A stretch of 64,000 bases of DNA from Agromyces sp. ISL-38 (lineage in GTDB: Bacteria; Actinomycetota; Actinomycetes; Actinomycetales; Microbacteriaceae), in the NCBI RefSeq assembly GCF_018613935.1, contig NZ_JAGGPF010000003.1, forward strand, positions 31,225-95,224. The letters run 5' to 3'. The notes under the pieces were generated by a model. The model saw nothing but the letters and a program-made list of their open reading frames with translations, did no database searches and was not told the origin of the DNA. This document shows positions 33,401 through 42,433 of this stretch, piece after piece (the stretch's first letter is position 1; each line of letters begins with the position of its first letter). Both the position numbers and the translations under genes were made by a program.

Positions 33401-35038
33401 CTAGCGGCGGCCCTTCACGATCTTCTCCTGGACGACCTCTTCTTCAGCGATCGCTTCGAACTGCTCCGACCCGACGGAGGCGAGCGGCTTGCCCTCACCC
33501 GTCTGGAACTCGAGCTTGAACTTGTCGATCTCCGTCTCGAGCGTCGCAGCGGTCTCATCGCTCAGCACGTTGGTGTCGCGCAGCGTCGAGAGCACCTCGG
33601 TGTTGCGGCCGAGGTAGTCGAGCAGCTCGCGCTCGAAGCGGAGGATGTCTTCGACCGGCACCTCGTCGAGCTTGCCGTTCGTGCCGGCCCAGATCGAGAC
33701 GACCTGCTCCTCGACGGGGTACGGCGAGTACTGCGGCTGCTTGAGCAGCTCGGTGAGGCGCGCGCCACGGGCGAGCTGACGACGGCTCGCTGCGTCGAGG
33801 TCGCTCGCGAACATCGCGAACGCCTCGAGCGAGCGGTACTGCGCGAGCTCGATCTTCAGCGTGCCCGAGACCTTCTTGATCGACTTGACCTGCGCGTCGC
33901 CGCCGACTCGCGACACCGAGATGCCGACGTCGACCGCGGGGCGCTGGTTCGAGTTGAAGAGGTCGGACTGGAGGAAGATCTGGCCGTCGGTGATCGAGAT
34001 CACGTTGGTCGGGATGTACGCCGACACGTCGTTCGCCTTGGTCTCGATGATCGGCAGGCCGGTCATCGAGCCGGCACCGAGCTCGTCGGAGAGCTTCGCG
34101 CAACGCTCGAGCAGGCGCGAGTGCAGGTAGAACACGTCGCCCGGGTAGGCTTCGCGTCCGGGCGGGCGACGCAGGAGGAGCGACACGGCTCGGTAGGCCT
34201 CGGCCTGCTTCGACAGGTCGTCGAAGATGATGAGCACGTGCTTCGAGTCGTACATCCAGTGCTGGCCGATGGCCGAGCCCGTGTACGGCGCGAGGTACTT
34301 GAAGCCCGCCGGGTCGGAAGCGGGAGCCGCGACGATGGTCGTGTACTCCATTGCGCCGGCGTCTTCGAGCGCGCCCTTCACGCCCGCGATCGTCGAGCCC
34401 TTCTGACCGATCGCGACGTAGATGCAGCGCACCTGCTTCGACGGGTCGCCGGACTGCCAGTTCGCCTTCTGGTTGATGATCGTGTCGATCGCGATGGCCG
34501 TCTTGCCGGTCTGTCGGTCGCCGATGATGAGCTGGCGCTGGCCGCGGCCGACGGGGATCATCGCGTCGATCGCCTTGATGCCGGTCTGCAGCGGTTCGTG
34601 CACCGACTTGCGCTGCATGACGCCCGCAGCCTGGAGCTCGAGCGCACGGCGGCCGTCGGTCGCGATGTCGCCGAGTCCGTCGATCGGGTTGCCGAGCGGG
34701 TCGACGACGCGGCCGAGGTAGCCCTCACCGACGGGAACCGAGAGGACCTCGCCCGTGCGGGTCACCTCCATGCCCTCTTCGATGCCGGTGAACTCGCCGA
34801 GCACGACGACGCCGATCTCGTCTTCGTCGAGGTTCAGCGCGAGGCCGAGCGTGCCGTCGGCGAAGCGCACGAGCTCGTTCGCCATGACCGAGGGCAGGCC
34901 CTCGACGTGCGCGATGCCGTCGCCGGCGTCGGTGACGTGTCCGACCTCGGTCTTCTTCGCCTGGCCCGGCTCGTACGACGAGACGAACTCCGAGAGAGCC
35001 GAACGGATCTCGTCGGGGCTGATGGTGAGTTCTGCCAT
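33401..35038 (-). CDS. atpA: ATP synthase F1 alpha subunit
   Basis: This 545-residue noncatalytic nucleotide-binding subunit has Walker [26 protein letters not shown] and the arginine-finger segment [12 protein letters not shown]. The C-terminal tail of about 40 residues ends [14 protein letters not shown], an extension seen in other actinobacterial alpha chains. ATG 35038 follows a GGGAAAG site. It lies 74 bases after atpH and 92 before atpG. Confidence 0.97.
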   Translation of the reverse strand: MAELTISPDEIRSALSEFVSSYEPGQAKKTEVGHVTDAGDGIAHVEGLPSVMANELVRFADGTLGLALNLDEDEIGVVVLGEFTGIEEGMEVTRTGEVLSVPVGEGYLGRVVDPLGNPIDGLGDIATDGRRALELQAAGVMQRKSVHEPLQTGIKAIDAMIPVGRGQRQLIIGDRQTGKTAIAIDTIINQKANWQSGDPSKQVRCIYVAIGQKGSTIAGVKGALEDAGAMEYTTIVAAPASDPAGFKYLAPYTGSAIGQHWMYDSKHVLIIFDDLSKQAEAYRAVSLLLRRPPGREAYPGDVFYLHSRLLERCAKLSDELGAGSMTGLPIIETKANDVSAYIPTNVISITDGQIFLQSDLFNSNQRPAVDVGISVSRVGGDAQVKSIKKVSGTLKIELAQYRSLEAFAMFASDLDAASRRQLARGARLTELLKQPQYSPYPVEEQVVSIWAGTNGKLDEVPVEDILRFERELLDYLGRNTEVLSTLRDTNVLSDETAATLETEIDKFKLEFQTGEGKPLASVGSEQFEAIAEEEVVQEKIVKGRR

Positions 35039-35112
35039 TGTCTTTCCCTTTTCTGTACCGGTTGTACAGCTACTGGTCTGTCACGGCGCGGACGCCGGTC
35101 GTTTCTCCGGCG

Positions 35113-35907
35113 TCAGCCGGCAAGCTTCTGCCTCAGCGAGCTGAGGCGCGCGGCGACGCTGCCGTCGATGACATCATCGCCGATCTGCACGCGAACCCCG
35201 CCGACGACGGCCGGGTCGACGATGGTGTCGAACCGCACGCGGCGGCCGGAGCGGGCCGCGAGGCCCTGCTCGAGTCGCGAGAGCTGCGCGGGCGTGAGCG
35301 GCACGGCGGTCGTGACGGTCGCGATGTCGAATCCGCGCTGGTCGGCGACGATGGATGCCGCGTGCCGCAGCAATTCGCCGATGCGCCGGCCGCGAGGCTG
35401 CTGCACCAGGTGGCGCGCGATCACGACGGTCTGCGGAGTCGCCTTGCCGGCGAGCAGCCGGTCGACGATCTTCGTCTTCTCGTCGAGCGGGCTCAGCTTG
35501 CTGCCGAGTGCGAGCTCGAGCTCGTCGTCGGAGGTGACCGCCCGTTCGAACGTGAAGAGCTCGGCGGCGAGGTCGACGTCGTCGGGAGCGGAATCCGCTG
35601 CGACGCGGATGCCGAGCTCTTCGATGCCGGCCAGGAAGTCGTCGCCCGACGACCACGGGCGAGCCGCGGCGCTCAGCAGGAGCGAGACCGCGCCGGCGGA
35701 GAGGCGGGAACCGAAGACGGCCTCGACGAGCGCGCGCCGCTGTGCGGCATCCGCTTCGATGTCGGTGAGCGCCGAACGCAATTGCGACGACGACCCGATC
35801 ACTCGACCCGCGGAGAGCAGGTCTTCTGCGACCGACAGGTCGGCCCGGCCGAGCTCGGCGAGTGCGGCTCGCGAACCGGCCAAAGCACCTCTGGTAGCGC
35901 TCCCCAT
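35113..35907 (-). CDS. atpH: ATP synthase delta subunit
   Basis: This 264-residue peripheral-stalk subunit connects F1 to the b subunit. It is longer than the roughly 180 residues of E. coli delta, as is usual in actinobacteria. The C-terminal segment GRRVRFDTIVDPAVVGGVRV is the conserved OSCP/delta signature. The ATG lies three bases after the atpF stop, so the two stalk proteins are coupled. I see no fusion with a b-type membrane helix as found in mycobacteria. Confidence 0.94.
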   Translation of the reverse strand: MGSATRGALAGSRAALAELGRADLSVAEDLLSAGRVIGSSSQLRSALTDIEADAAQRRALVEAVFGSRLSAGAVSLLLSAAARPWSSGDDFLAGIEELGIRVAADSAPDDVDLAAELFTFERAVTSDDELELALGSKLSPLDEKTKIVDRLLAGKATPQTVVIARHLVQQPRGRRIGELLRHAASIVADQRGFDIATVTTAVPLTPAQLSRLEQGLAARSGRRVRFDTIVDPAVVGGVRVQIGDDVIDGSVAARLSSLRQKLAG

Positions 35908-35910
35908 GGG

Positions 35911-36480
35911 TTAGCTCTTCCCCCCGGCGGCGGCCTGCTCGGATGCCTCGAGTTCGGCGAGGAAGCGGTCGACGACGCTCTGCGCCTTCGCGTCGTCGGC
36001 GAGGCTCTCACCGATGACGCCCGACGCGAGGTCGATCGCAAGCGTGCCGACGTCGGAGCGAAGCGACACGAGCGCCGCCTGGCGCTCCGCCTCGATCTGC
36101 GCCTGCGCGCTTGCGGCGATGCGCGCGGCTTCGCTAACGGCCTGCTCACGCGCTTCGGCGACGATCGTCTTGCTGTCGTCGCGGGCGGACTCGCGGATGC
36201 GGCCCGCCTCGATGCGCGCGTCGGCGAGCTGGGCGGTGTACTGCTCGAGCGCCGCCTCGGCCTTGCGCTGCGCCTCGTCGGCCTTCGCGATGTTGCCCTC
36301 GATCGCCTCGCCGCGCTCATCGAGCAGCTTCTGCACGCGCGGCAGCACGTACTTCCAGAAGAAGGCGAGGATGATGACGAAGCAGACCGCCGACCAGAGG
36401 ATGTCGTAGACCTCGGGAAGTACCGGGTTCGGGGTCGCCTCGTGGCCCTCCTCTGCAGCCCTGAGTACTGCGTGAAGCAC
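35911..36480 (-). CDS. atpF: ATP synthase b subunit
   Basis: This 189-residue stator subunit has one N-terminal membrane helix (residues 28-48, DILWSAVCFVIILAFFW) and a long charged coiled coil rich in Ala, Glu and Arg that reaches F1. A 25-residue stretch before the helix is polar. The GTG start reads VLHAVLRAAEEG. It lies between atpE and atpH, with 31 bases to the c-subunit gene. Confidence 0.94.
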   Translation of the reverse strand: MLHAVLRAAEEGHEATPNPVLPEVYDILWSAVCFVIILAFFWKYVLPRVQKLLDERGEAIEGNIAKADEAQRKAEAALEQYTAQLADARIEAGRIRESARDDSKTIVAEAREQAVSEAARIAASAQAQIEAERQAALVSLRSDVGTLAIDLASGVIGESLADDAKAQSVVDRFLAELEASEQAAAGGKS

Positions 36481-36511
36481 GGTGGCCTCCTAAATCGCTG
36501 CGGAATGCGGA

Positions 36512-36793
<282 letters not shown>

Positions 36794-37573
36794 TCAGTGC
36801 TCTTCCGCGACCGCGAGCTGGATGTAGACCGCGGTGAGGAGGGCGAAGACGTAGGCCTGCAGTACGGCGACGAGGATCTCGAAGAGCGTGAAGACGAACC
36901 CGAAGGCCAGGCTCCCGACACCGAGCGCAGCCCAGCCGCCGCCCGCCGTGAAGAAGAAGAACTGCGTCGCCGCGAAGAAGAGCACGAGCAGCAGGTGCCC
37001 GACGATCATGTTCATCATGAGTCGCAGGGTCAGCGTGATCGGCCGGATGATGAAGGTCGAGATGAACTCGATCGGCGTGACGATGATGTAGACCGGCCAC
37101 GGCACGCCCGAGGGGAAGAGCGAGTTCTTGAAGAAGTTCTTGGGGTTCTTCCTGATGCCCGCGTAGATGAACGTGACGTACGCGACGATCGCGAGCACGA
37201 GCGGCACCCCGATGACCGACGTGCCGGCGATGTTCAGGAACGGGATGACACCCGTGAGGTTCATGAACAGCACCATGAAGAAGATCGTGGTGAGCAGCGG
37301 CAGGAACCGCCTGCCGTCTTTCTTGCCGAGGAGGTCGTCGGCGATGTTCACGCGAACGAGGTCGAGCCCCATCTCGACGAGGCTCTGGAACCGGCCGGGA
37401 ACGACCTGCATGCGGCGGGTGCCGAGCCAGAACACGAGGATGAGCGCAGCGACGGCGACGAAGCGGACGAGGACGATGCGGTTGATCTCGAAGCCGGTGC
37501 CCTCGAAGAGCAGCGCGCCGGGGAAGAACTCGAGAATCGACGGCCCGTGAAACTCACCATCATCGGTAGACAT
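36794..37573 (-). CDS. atpB: ATP synthase a subunit
   Basis: This 259-residue membrane subunit forms the proton half-channels. The essential Arg lies in RPITLTLRLMMNMIVGH, and the final helix contains ILVAVLQAYVFALLTAVY. The start is uncertain: ATG 37573 lacks a ribosome site, while ATG 37657 and GTG 37675 in the same frame would add 28 or 34 residues (residues NSVPMFVVARAELHAP). The 184-base gap up to the atpI-like gene contains two AATACT direct repeats 11 bases apart (37711-37727) and a minus-strand TTGACG, possibly promoter elements. Confidence 0.93.
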   Translation of the reverse strand: MSTDDGEFHGPSILEFFPGALLFEGTGFEINRIVLVRFVAVAALILVFWLGTRRMQVVPGRFQSLVEMGLDLVRVNIADDLLGKKDGRRFLPLLTTIFFMVLFMNLTGVIPFLNIAGTSVIGVPLVLAIVAYVTFIYAGIRKNPKNFFKNSLFPSGVPWPVYIIVTPIEFISTFIIRPITLTLRLMMNMIVGHLLLVLFFAATQFFFFTAGGGWAALGVGSLAFGFVFTLFEILVAVLQAYVFALLTAVYIQLAVAEEH

Positions 37574-37757
37574 CGGAACCAGAAGGTTCAGGGCGTTAGC
37601 TAGCAGCGCTATCTCCTGTTTCGGGGCGTGGAGCTCGGCTCTCGCGACGACGAACATCGGAACGGAATTCCGCACAGGCCGAAGCCGCGCAGAAACCGTG
37701 GGGGATCGTCAATACTCTAGCAATACTTCGCGCGGCGGACGAATCGCCCGGGGCCGC

Positions 37758-38237
37758 TCAGTCGTCTGCAGGAGGCTCCGGGAGCTGCACGTCGCTTGCA
37801 TACGGGATGCGCGACTTCGCGACCACCAGCACGTCGACGACCAGGGAGGCGATGACCCCCGCGACGAGGCTGAGGAAGAGCACCGTTGGATTCAGCCATG
37901 CCGCGTCGCGCAGCACCACGACGAGCACGATGAACGCGATGAACTTCAGGAGCCAGCCGCCGAGCACGATGCCGAAGAACGCGCCGACGAACAGGTCGCT
38001 TCCGGCGAACCGGTTGGCGAGCAGGATGCTCGCGGCGGTGATGCCCATGAAGACCACCGCCATGAGGGTGCCGATGAGGCCGCTCACGAGGCCCGAGGTG
38101 CCGTCGAAGACGAACCCGAGCGAGGCGCTCACGACCGCGACCACGCCGGCGAGGACGCCGCCCCACGTGAGCGCCTTGCGGAGCACCGGGTTCGACGTGG
38201 GTGTGCGGTCGGCGGGTTCAGGACGCGGGTCGGTCAT
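37758..38237 (-). CDS. AtpI-like four-helix membrane protein
   Basis: This 159-residue protein has four hydrophobic segments (for example ALTWGGVLAGVVAVVSASLG and GIVLGGWLLKFIAFIVLVVV) and short polar ends. Its place directly before atpB and after the wecA-like gene equals that of Rv1303/AtpI in actinobacteria, where the protein is thought to help assemble the c ring. Sequence similarity to AtpI is weak, so the call rests on topology and position. It overlaps the wecA-like gene by about 20 bases. An ATG three bases earlier is equally possible. Confidence 0.72.
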   Translation of the reverse strand: MTDPRPEPADRTPTSNPVLRKALTWGGVLAGVVAVVSASLGFVFDGTSGLVSGLIGTLMAVVFMGITAASILLANRFAGSDLFVGAFFGIVLGGWLLKFIAFIVLVVVLRDAAWLNPTVLFLSLVAGVIASLVVDVLVVAKSRIPYASDVQLPEPPADD

Positions 38238-39669
38238 CATGCTCCAGTTCGGGGTCGCCGGATGCTGCCGGCCGGATGTGCGAGACAGCGGCGCCGGGCG
38301 TGTCGACGGATGCCGCGGGCGGCGCTCCCTCGAGTTCGTCGAGCGTCGGCGTCGACTCCTCGAGCTCATCGAGGGCCGTGGCCGGCTCGTGAGGTCCCTC
38401 GAGCTCGTCGAGCGACATGGCCGACTCGTCGAGCTCGTCGAGCTCGGCGAGCTCGTCGAGCGCCACGTCCGACCCCTCGAGCTCATCGAGCGCCGCGGCC
38501 TGCGCTTCGGGCGCTTGCGCCTCGGCGGCGACCGTGAGGCGCTTGCGACGGCCGAGCGGCGCGAGCGTGAAGGCCGCGCAGACGAGGAATCCGATGCTGA
38601 GGAGGAGGAACGCCCAGATCGACGAGATGCCGTAGTAGACCGGGAAGACGAAGCTCAGGAGGCATCCGATCGATGCGACGGCCGTCCAGGCGTAGAAGAT
38701 GAGCACCGCGTGCAGGTGCGAGTGGCCCATGTCGAGGAGGCGGTGGTGCAGGTGCTTGCGATCCGCCGCGAACGGCGACTTGCCGGCCCTGAGGCGCCGG
38801 ATCACCGCGAGTCCGAAGTCGAGGAGCGGGATGAGCAGCACCGCGAACGGCAGGATGATCGGGATGAACGCCGGGAACAGCTCTCCGCCGCCGATCGAGA
38901 ACGGGTCGATCTGGCCCGTGACGGCGATCGCCGAGGTGGCCATCAGGAGGCCGATGAGCAGGGCGCCCGCGTCGCCCATGAAGAGCTTCGCCGGGTGCCA
39001 GTTGAGCGGCAGGAACCCGATGCAGGCCCCGACGAGCACGACCGCGAGCAGGGACGCGATGTTGAAGTAGTTCTGCGGCGACGTCTTCTGCACGAGGAGG
39101 TACGTGTAGAGGAAGAACGTGCCGCTCGCGATGAGCGCGACGCCGGCGACGAGCCCGTCGAGCCCGTCGATGAAGTTGATCGCGTTCATGACGAGCACGA
39201 TCGCGAACACCGTGATCGCCGCACTCATCCACGAGGACCCCACCGTGATGCCGCCGATCGGGAGCGACACGATCGTGACGCCCTGCCACGCGATGAGGCC
39301 TGCGGCGATGAACTGGCCGGCGAGCTTCGTGGTCCAGTCGAGATCCCAGATGTCGTCGGCGACGCCGATGAGCACGATGAGCAGCGCTGCACCGAGGATC
39401 GCGAGCATCTGGCCCGGATTCTGGAACACGATCGAGAGGATCGAGAAACGTGAGGAGCCGAGCGTCGACATGAACGCGGCCGCGGCGATCGCGATCACGA
39501 TGCCGACGAACATCGCGATGCCGCCGAGCCTCGGCGTGGGGCGGGTGTGCACGTCGCGATCGCGGATCTTCGGGTACAGCCGGTACTTCAGGCTGAGCTT
39601 CCAGACGAGGATCGACCCGCCGAAGGTCACGAGCGCGGCCACGAGGGCGAGCGCGAGGTAGAGGGTCAT
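38218..39669 (-). CDS. MraY/WecA-like undecaprenyl-phosphate sugar-phosphate transferase with acidic repeat tail
   Basis: This 483-residue protein has about eleven membrane helices and the family motifs HTRPTPRLGG, VADDIWDLDW, NAINFIDGLDGL, KLFMGDAG and DRKHLHHRLLDMGHS. It should load GlcNAc-1-P or a similar sugar phosphate on the lipid carrier for wall glycopolymer synthesis. After the last helix, about 100 residues form an acidic, disordered-looking tail with six LDEL motifs (LDELEG, LDELAE, LDELDE and so on), which relatives such as Rv1302 are not known to have. Its start overlaps the sua5 stop (ATGA), and its end overlaps the atpI-like gene. Confidence 0.9.
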   Translation of the reverse strand: MTLYLALALVAALVTFGGSILVWKLSLKYRLYPKIRDRDVHTRPTPRLGGIAMFVGIVIAIAAAAFMSTLGSSRFSILSIVFQNPGQMLAILGAALLIVLIGVADDIWDLDWTTKLAGQFIAAGLIAWQGVTIVSLPIGGITVGSSWMSAAITVFAIVLVMNAINFIDGLDGLVAGVALIASGTFFLYTYLLVQKTSPQNYFNIASLLAVVLVGACIGFLPLNWHPAKLFMGDAGALLIGLLMATSAIAVTGQIDPFSIGGGELFPAFIPIILPFAVLLIPLLDFGLAVIRRLRAGKSPFAADRKHLHHRLLDMGHSHLHAVLIFYAWTAVASIGCLLSFVFPVYYGISSIWAFLLLSIGFLVCAAFTLAPLGRRKRLTVAAEAQAPEAQAAALDELEGSDVALDELAELDELDESAMSLDELEGPHEPATALDELEESTPTLDELEGAPPAASVDTPGAAVSHIRPAASGDPELEHDDRPAS

Positions 39670-40475
39670 GAGGCGGCGGCATCCGCTCCATCGTCACCGG
39701 GTACGACGGCGTCGGCGGCTTCGACGGGGCCTGCCGAGTCGGGCGATCCGGATGCCGCATCATCGGCTCGCGGCCCGCCGGGGGCAGGGGCGAGCAGCTC
39801 TTCGCCGACCACCGCGGCGATCTGCTCGCGCGAGATCACGCCGGCACGCACGATGCGGAGGGTTCCGCCGTCTTCGGCGAGGCCGGTCGCGTCGATGATG
39901 GTCGACGAGGTGTCGCCCGGCCGTTCTCCGATCGCCTCATAGGCCTCACCCGCCGCTCCCCCGTCGAGGTAGACGGTGACCGAGTCGCCGAGCATCTCCG
40001 CGGCAGCCGCCGCCGTCGTGGCCGACGGCCTGCCCGACAGGTTGGCAGACGAGACGGCGAGCGGCCCGGTCTCGGAGAGGAGCTCGAGGGCGATCGGGTT
40101 CGCCGGCATGCGCAGCGCCACGGTGCCACGCGTCTCGCCGAGGTCCCACTGGAGCGACGGTTGCGCGTGCAGGATGACCGTGAGACCGCCGGGCCAGAAC
40201 TCGGCCACCAGTTGGCGCACGGGGCCGGGCACCTCGCTCGCGAGCGCATCGAGCGTGGGGATGCCGGGAATCAGCACGGGCGGCGGCGACGTGCGGTCGC
40301 GGCCCTTCGCGTCGAGGAGCCTCGTGACCGCATCGGCATTGAAGGCATCGGCGGCGACGCCGTAGACGGTGTCGGTGGGGATCACGACGAGTTCGCCCCT
40401 CCCGATGGCGCCGCGCGCGAGTCGCATTCCGGCGAGCAGCTGGGAATCGACCGAACAGTCGTAGATGGCAGTCAT
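39666..40475 (-). CDS. L-threonylcarbamoyladenylate synthase, Sua5/YrdC/TsaC
   Basis: This 269-residue enzyme makes threonylcarbamoyl-AMP for the t6A tRNA modification. The fold motifs are ELVVIPTDTVYGVAADA, FWPGGLTVILHA, TVALRMPANP and LAVSSANLSGRPSATT. The enzyme core ends near residue 225, and the last 45 residues are an acidic Ala/Asp/Pro tail without known role. A TAGAAT box lies nine bases before the ATG on the minus strand, a possible near-leaderless promoter. It begins the sua5-wecA-atpI-atp run. Confidence 0.88.
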   Translation of the reverse strand: MTAIYDCSVDSQLLAGMRLARGAIGRGELVVIPTDTVYGVAADAFNADAVTRLLDAKGRDRTSPPPVLIPGIPTLDALASEVPGPVRQLVAEFWPGGLTVILHAQPSLQWDLGETRGTVALRMPANPIALELLSETGPLAVSSANLSGRPSATTAAAAAEMLGDSVTVYLDGGAAGEAYEAIGERPGDTSSTIIDATGLAEDGGTLRIVRAGVISREQIAAVVGEELLAPAPGGPRADDAASGSPDSAGPVEAADAVVPGDDGADAAAS

Positions 40476-40534
40476 GACCGCTCGATTCTAGACCAGCGCC
40501 CGGGGAGGCCGAGGGCAGCGGGTGAAAGCACGAC

Positions 40535-40566
40535 GGATGCCGCGGCCCCTGCGCGCCGCGGCATCC
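40535..40566 (-). terminator. Hairpin with 12-base stem downstream of the ABC exporter operon
   Basis: GGATGCCGCGGC (40535-40546) pairs perfectly with GCCGCGGCATCC (40555-40566) across an 8-base loop. It lies just beyond the permease stop, between it and the sua5 start, so transcription of the exporter operon probably ends here. No T-run follows, as is common in actinobacteria. It shares the core word with the palindrome at 45929. Confidence 0.6.
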
Positions 40567-40584
40567 GCCGATCTCATGCCGCCG

Positions 40585-41382
40585 TCAGCGGCGCCCGGCC
40601 TTGCGCCGGAACAACCACGCGCCCCACACGACCGACACGGCGATGATGCCGACGCACCACTCGACGGCCAGCCACGCCGAGTCGCCGATCGGGGCGTGCA
40701 TGAGGAGCCCTCGGATCGTCTCGATCACGGGCGTGATCGGCTGGTTCTCTGCGACCCACTGCAGCCACTCCGGCATCGTGTCGACGGGCACGAACGCGCT
40801 CGAGAGGTACGGCAGGAACAACAGGATGAACCCGTAGCCGCTCGCCGCGTCGGGTGTCGAGGCGGCGAGGCCGATGGCCGCGAACAGGTACGTGATCGCG
40901 AGGATGTAGAGCCCCACGATCGCGAACACGCCGAGCCACTCGAGCGACGTTGCCACCGGACGGAATCCGACCAGCAGCGCGACCGCGATCACGACGCCCG
41001 TCGCGAAGAGGTTGCGTGCGAGGCTCGCGACCACGTGTCCGGTGAGCACGGCCCCGCTGCGCAGCGGCATCGTGCGGAAGCGGTCGATGATGCCCGTCGT
41101 CATGTCGCGTGAGACCGCGATCGCTGTGGACGACGCCCCGAACCCTGCGCAGAGCAGGATGATGCCGGGCACGACGTAGTCGACATAGCCGCCCGACGGG
41201 TCGATGGCGTTGCCGAAGATGAACGTGAACATCAGCATGAGCATCGTCGGCAGCACGACGGCCATGAGGAGCGCCTCGACGTCGCGCACCGAGTGGATGA
41301 AGCTGCGGTTGATGAAGGTCGCCTCCGCGGTGAAGGGGCTGAGGCGCGGACGGGTCTGCACGAGGGCGGTCATGGTCGTCAC
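40585..41382 (-). CDS. ABC-2 type transporter permease, DrrB-like
   Basis: This 265-residue membrane protein has six hydrophobic segments and the ABC-2 signature region RFRTMPLRSGAVLTGHVVAS near residue 100. These permeases export drugs, lipids or polysaccharides together with a DrrA-like ATPase. Its GTG start overlaps the ATPase stop (GTGA); an ATG three codons later is possible. It forms an operon under a divergent TetR regulator, which suggests induction by the exported compound. Confidence 0.88.
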   Translation of the reverse strand: MTTMTALVQTRPRLSPFTAEATFINRSFIHSVRDVEALLMAVVLPTMLMLMFTFIFGNAIDPSGGYVDYVVPGIILLCAGFGASSTAIAVSRDMTTGIIDRFRTMPLRSGAVLTGHVVASLARNLFATGVVIAVALLVGFRPVATSLEWLGVFAIVGLYILAITYLFAAIGLAASTPDAASGYGFILLFLPYLSSAFVPVDTMPEWLQWVAENQPITPVIETIRGLLMHAPIGDSAWLAVEWCVGIIAVSVVWGAWLFRRKAGRR

Positions 41383-42311
41383 TTCGATTCGATGAGTTCG
41401 GGGCGGGCGAGCCGGTCGGCGGAGGGAGCGGCAGGCGATTGGCCGGCCGTGATCGCGAGGAACACGTCGTCGAGGCTCGGGCGACGGATCGCGACACTGA
41501 CGCCCGGTGCGTCGGATGCCGCACGCCGGTCGAGCTCGTCGATCGCGGCGCGCAGCCCGTGCACGGTGCCGTCGGTGGGCAGTTCGGCGAGCAGTTCCCC
41601 GTCGGCGTCGCGGAGCTCCACGACATCGCCGCCGACCCGCGCCTTGAGCTCGTCGGCGGTGCCCTCTGCGGCGATGCGGCCGTGGTCGAGCACGGCGATG
41701 CCATCGGCGAGCCGATCGGCCTCCTCGAGGTACTGCGTCGTGAGGAAGACCGTCGTGCCGGCATCGGCGAGCGAGCGGATGACGCTCCAGAGCTCCTGGC
41801 GGCTGCGGGTGTCGAGCCCCGTGGTCGGTTCGTCGAGGAACACCACGGGCACGGCGAGGATCAGGCTGAGCGCGAGGTCGAGACGGCGGCGCATGCCGCC
41901 CGAGTACGTGCCGACGCGGCGGGATGCGGCATCCGTGAGCCCGAAGCGCTCGAGGAGCTCGGCCGCTCGAGTGCGCGCCCCGGTGCGGCCGAGGCCGGAG
42001 AGGCGGCCCATCATGACGAGGTTCTCGGTGCCGGTCAGCACCTCGTCGACGGCGGCGGACTGGCCGGTGAGGCTGATGCGCTGTTTGACCTCCTCTGGCT
42101 CCGCGGCGACGTCGTGGCCCGCGACGTGCGCAGTGCCCGCGTCGGCATGGACGAGGGTCGTGAGGATGTTGATGGTCGTCGTCTTGCCCGCGCCGTTCGG
42201 CCCGAGCAGGGCGAAGACGGTGCCGGCCGGCACGGTGAGGTCGAGGCCTGCAAGCACGTCGGTGCGCCCGAATCGCTTGCGGAGGCCTCGCGCGTCGATG
42301 GCGAGAGTCAT
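41379..42311 (-). CDS. ABC transporter ATP-binding protein, DrrA-like
   Basis: This 310-residue ATPase has Walker A LLGPNGAGKTTTIN, signature YSGGMRRRLDLALSL, Walker B VVFLDEPTTGLD and the switch His region replaced by TTQYLEEADRL, in which Gln takes the H-loop-adjacent place typical of DrrA proteins. The C-terminal DUF4162-like region follows. ATG 42311 fits family length; a longer frame into the promoter region was rejected. It is divergent from the TetR gene across a 122-base regulatory gap. Confidence 0.9.
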   Translation of the reverse strand: MTLAIDARGLRKRFGRTDVLAGLDLTVPAGTVFALLGPNGAGKTTTINILTTLVHADAGTAHVAGHDVAAEPEEVKQRISLTGQSAAVDEVLTGTENLVMMGRLSGLGRTGARTRAAELLERFGLTDAASRRVGTYSGGMRRRLDLALSLILAVPVVFLDEPTTGLDTRSRQELWSVIRSLADAGTTVFLTTQYLEEADRLADGIAVLDHGRIAAEGTADELKARVGGDVVELRDADGELLAELPTDGTVHGLRAAIDELDRRAASDAPGVSVAIRRPSLDDVFLAITAGQSPAAPSADRLARPELIESK

Positions 42312-42372
42312 GTCCCGGTCCTTTCGAGGTGAATCGTCTGCGTACGTCGCAAACTGTTTATGTGATGCACTG

Positions 42373-42400
42373 TTGTTTAAGTAATACACAGTTCTAGACT
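42373..42400 (+). promoter_or_regulatory. Probable promoter of the TetR regulator gene
   Basis: TTGTTT (42373-42378) and TAGACT (42395-42400) are separated by 16 bases, giving a start point near 42407 and a leader of about 27 bases with GGGAG before the GTG at 42434. The -10 box lies inside the inverted repeat 42387-42403. Confidence 0.45.
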
Positions 42401-42403
42401 GTG
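42387..42403. promoter_or_regulatory. TetR-type operator palindrome
   Basis: The 17-base site CACAGTTCTAGACTGTG has perfect 6-base arms (CACAGT/ACTGTG) around five bases. Two ACTGTT half-site-like words lie upstream at 42353-42358 and 42369-42374, 16 bases apart. Their position between the divergent exporter and regulator genes suggests that the TetR protein controls both directions. Confidence 0.6.
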
Positions 42404-42433
42404 GGTCAACATCAATCGAGAACGGGAGCCGAT

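Noticed and set aside
42401..42433. Longer start for the TetR gene at GTG 42401
   Set aside because: That codon lies inside the operator palindrome next to the -10 box, and the GTG at 42434 has a proper GGGAG ribosome site.
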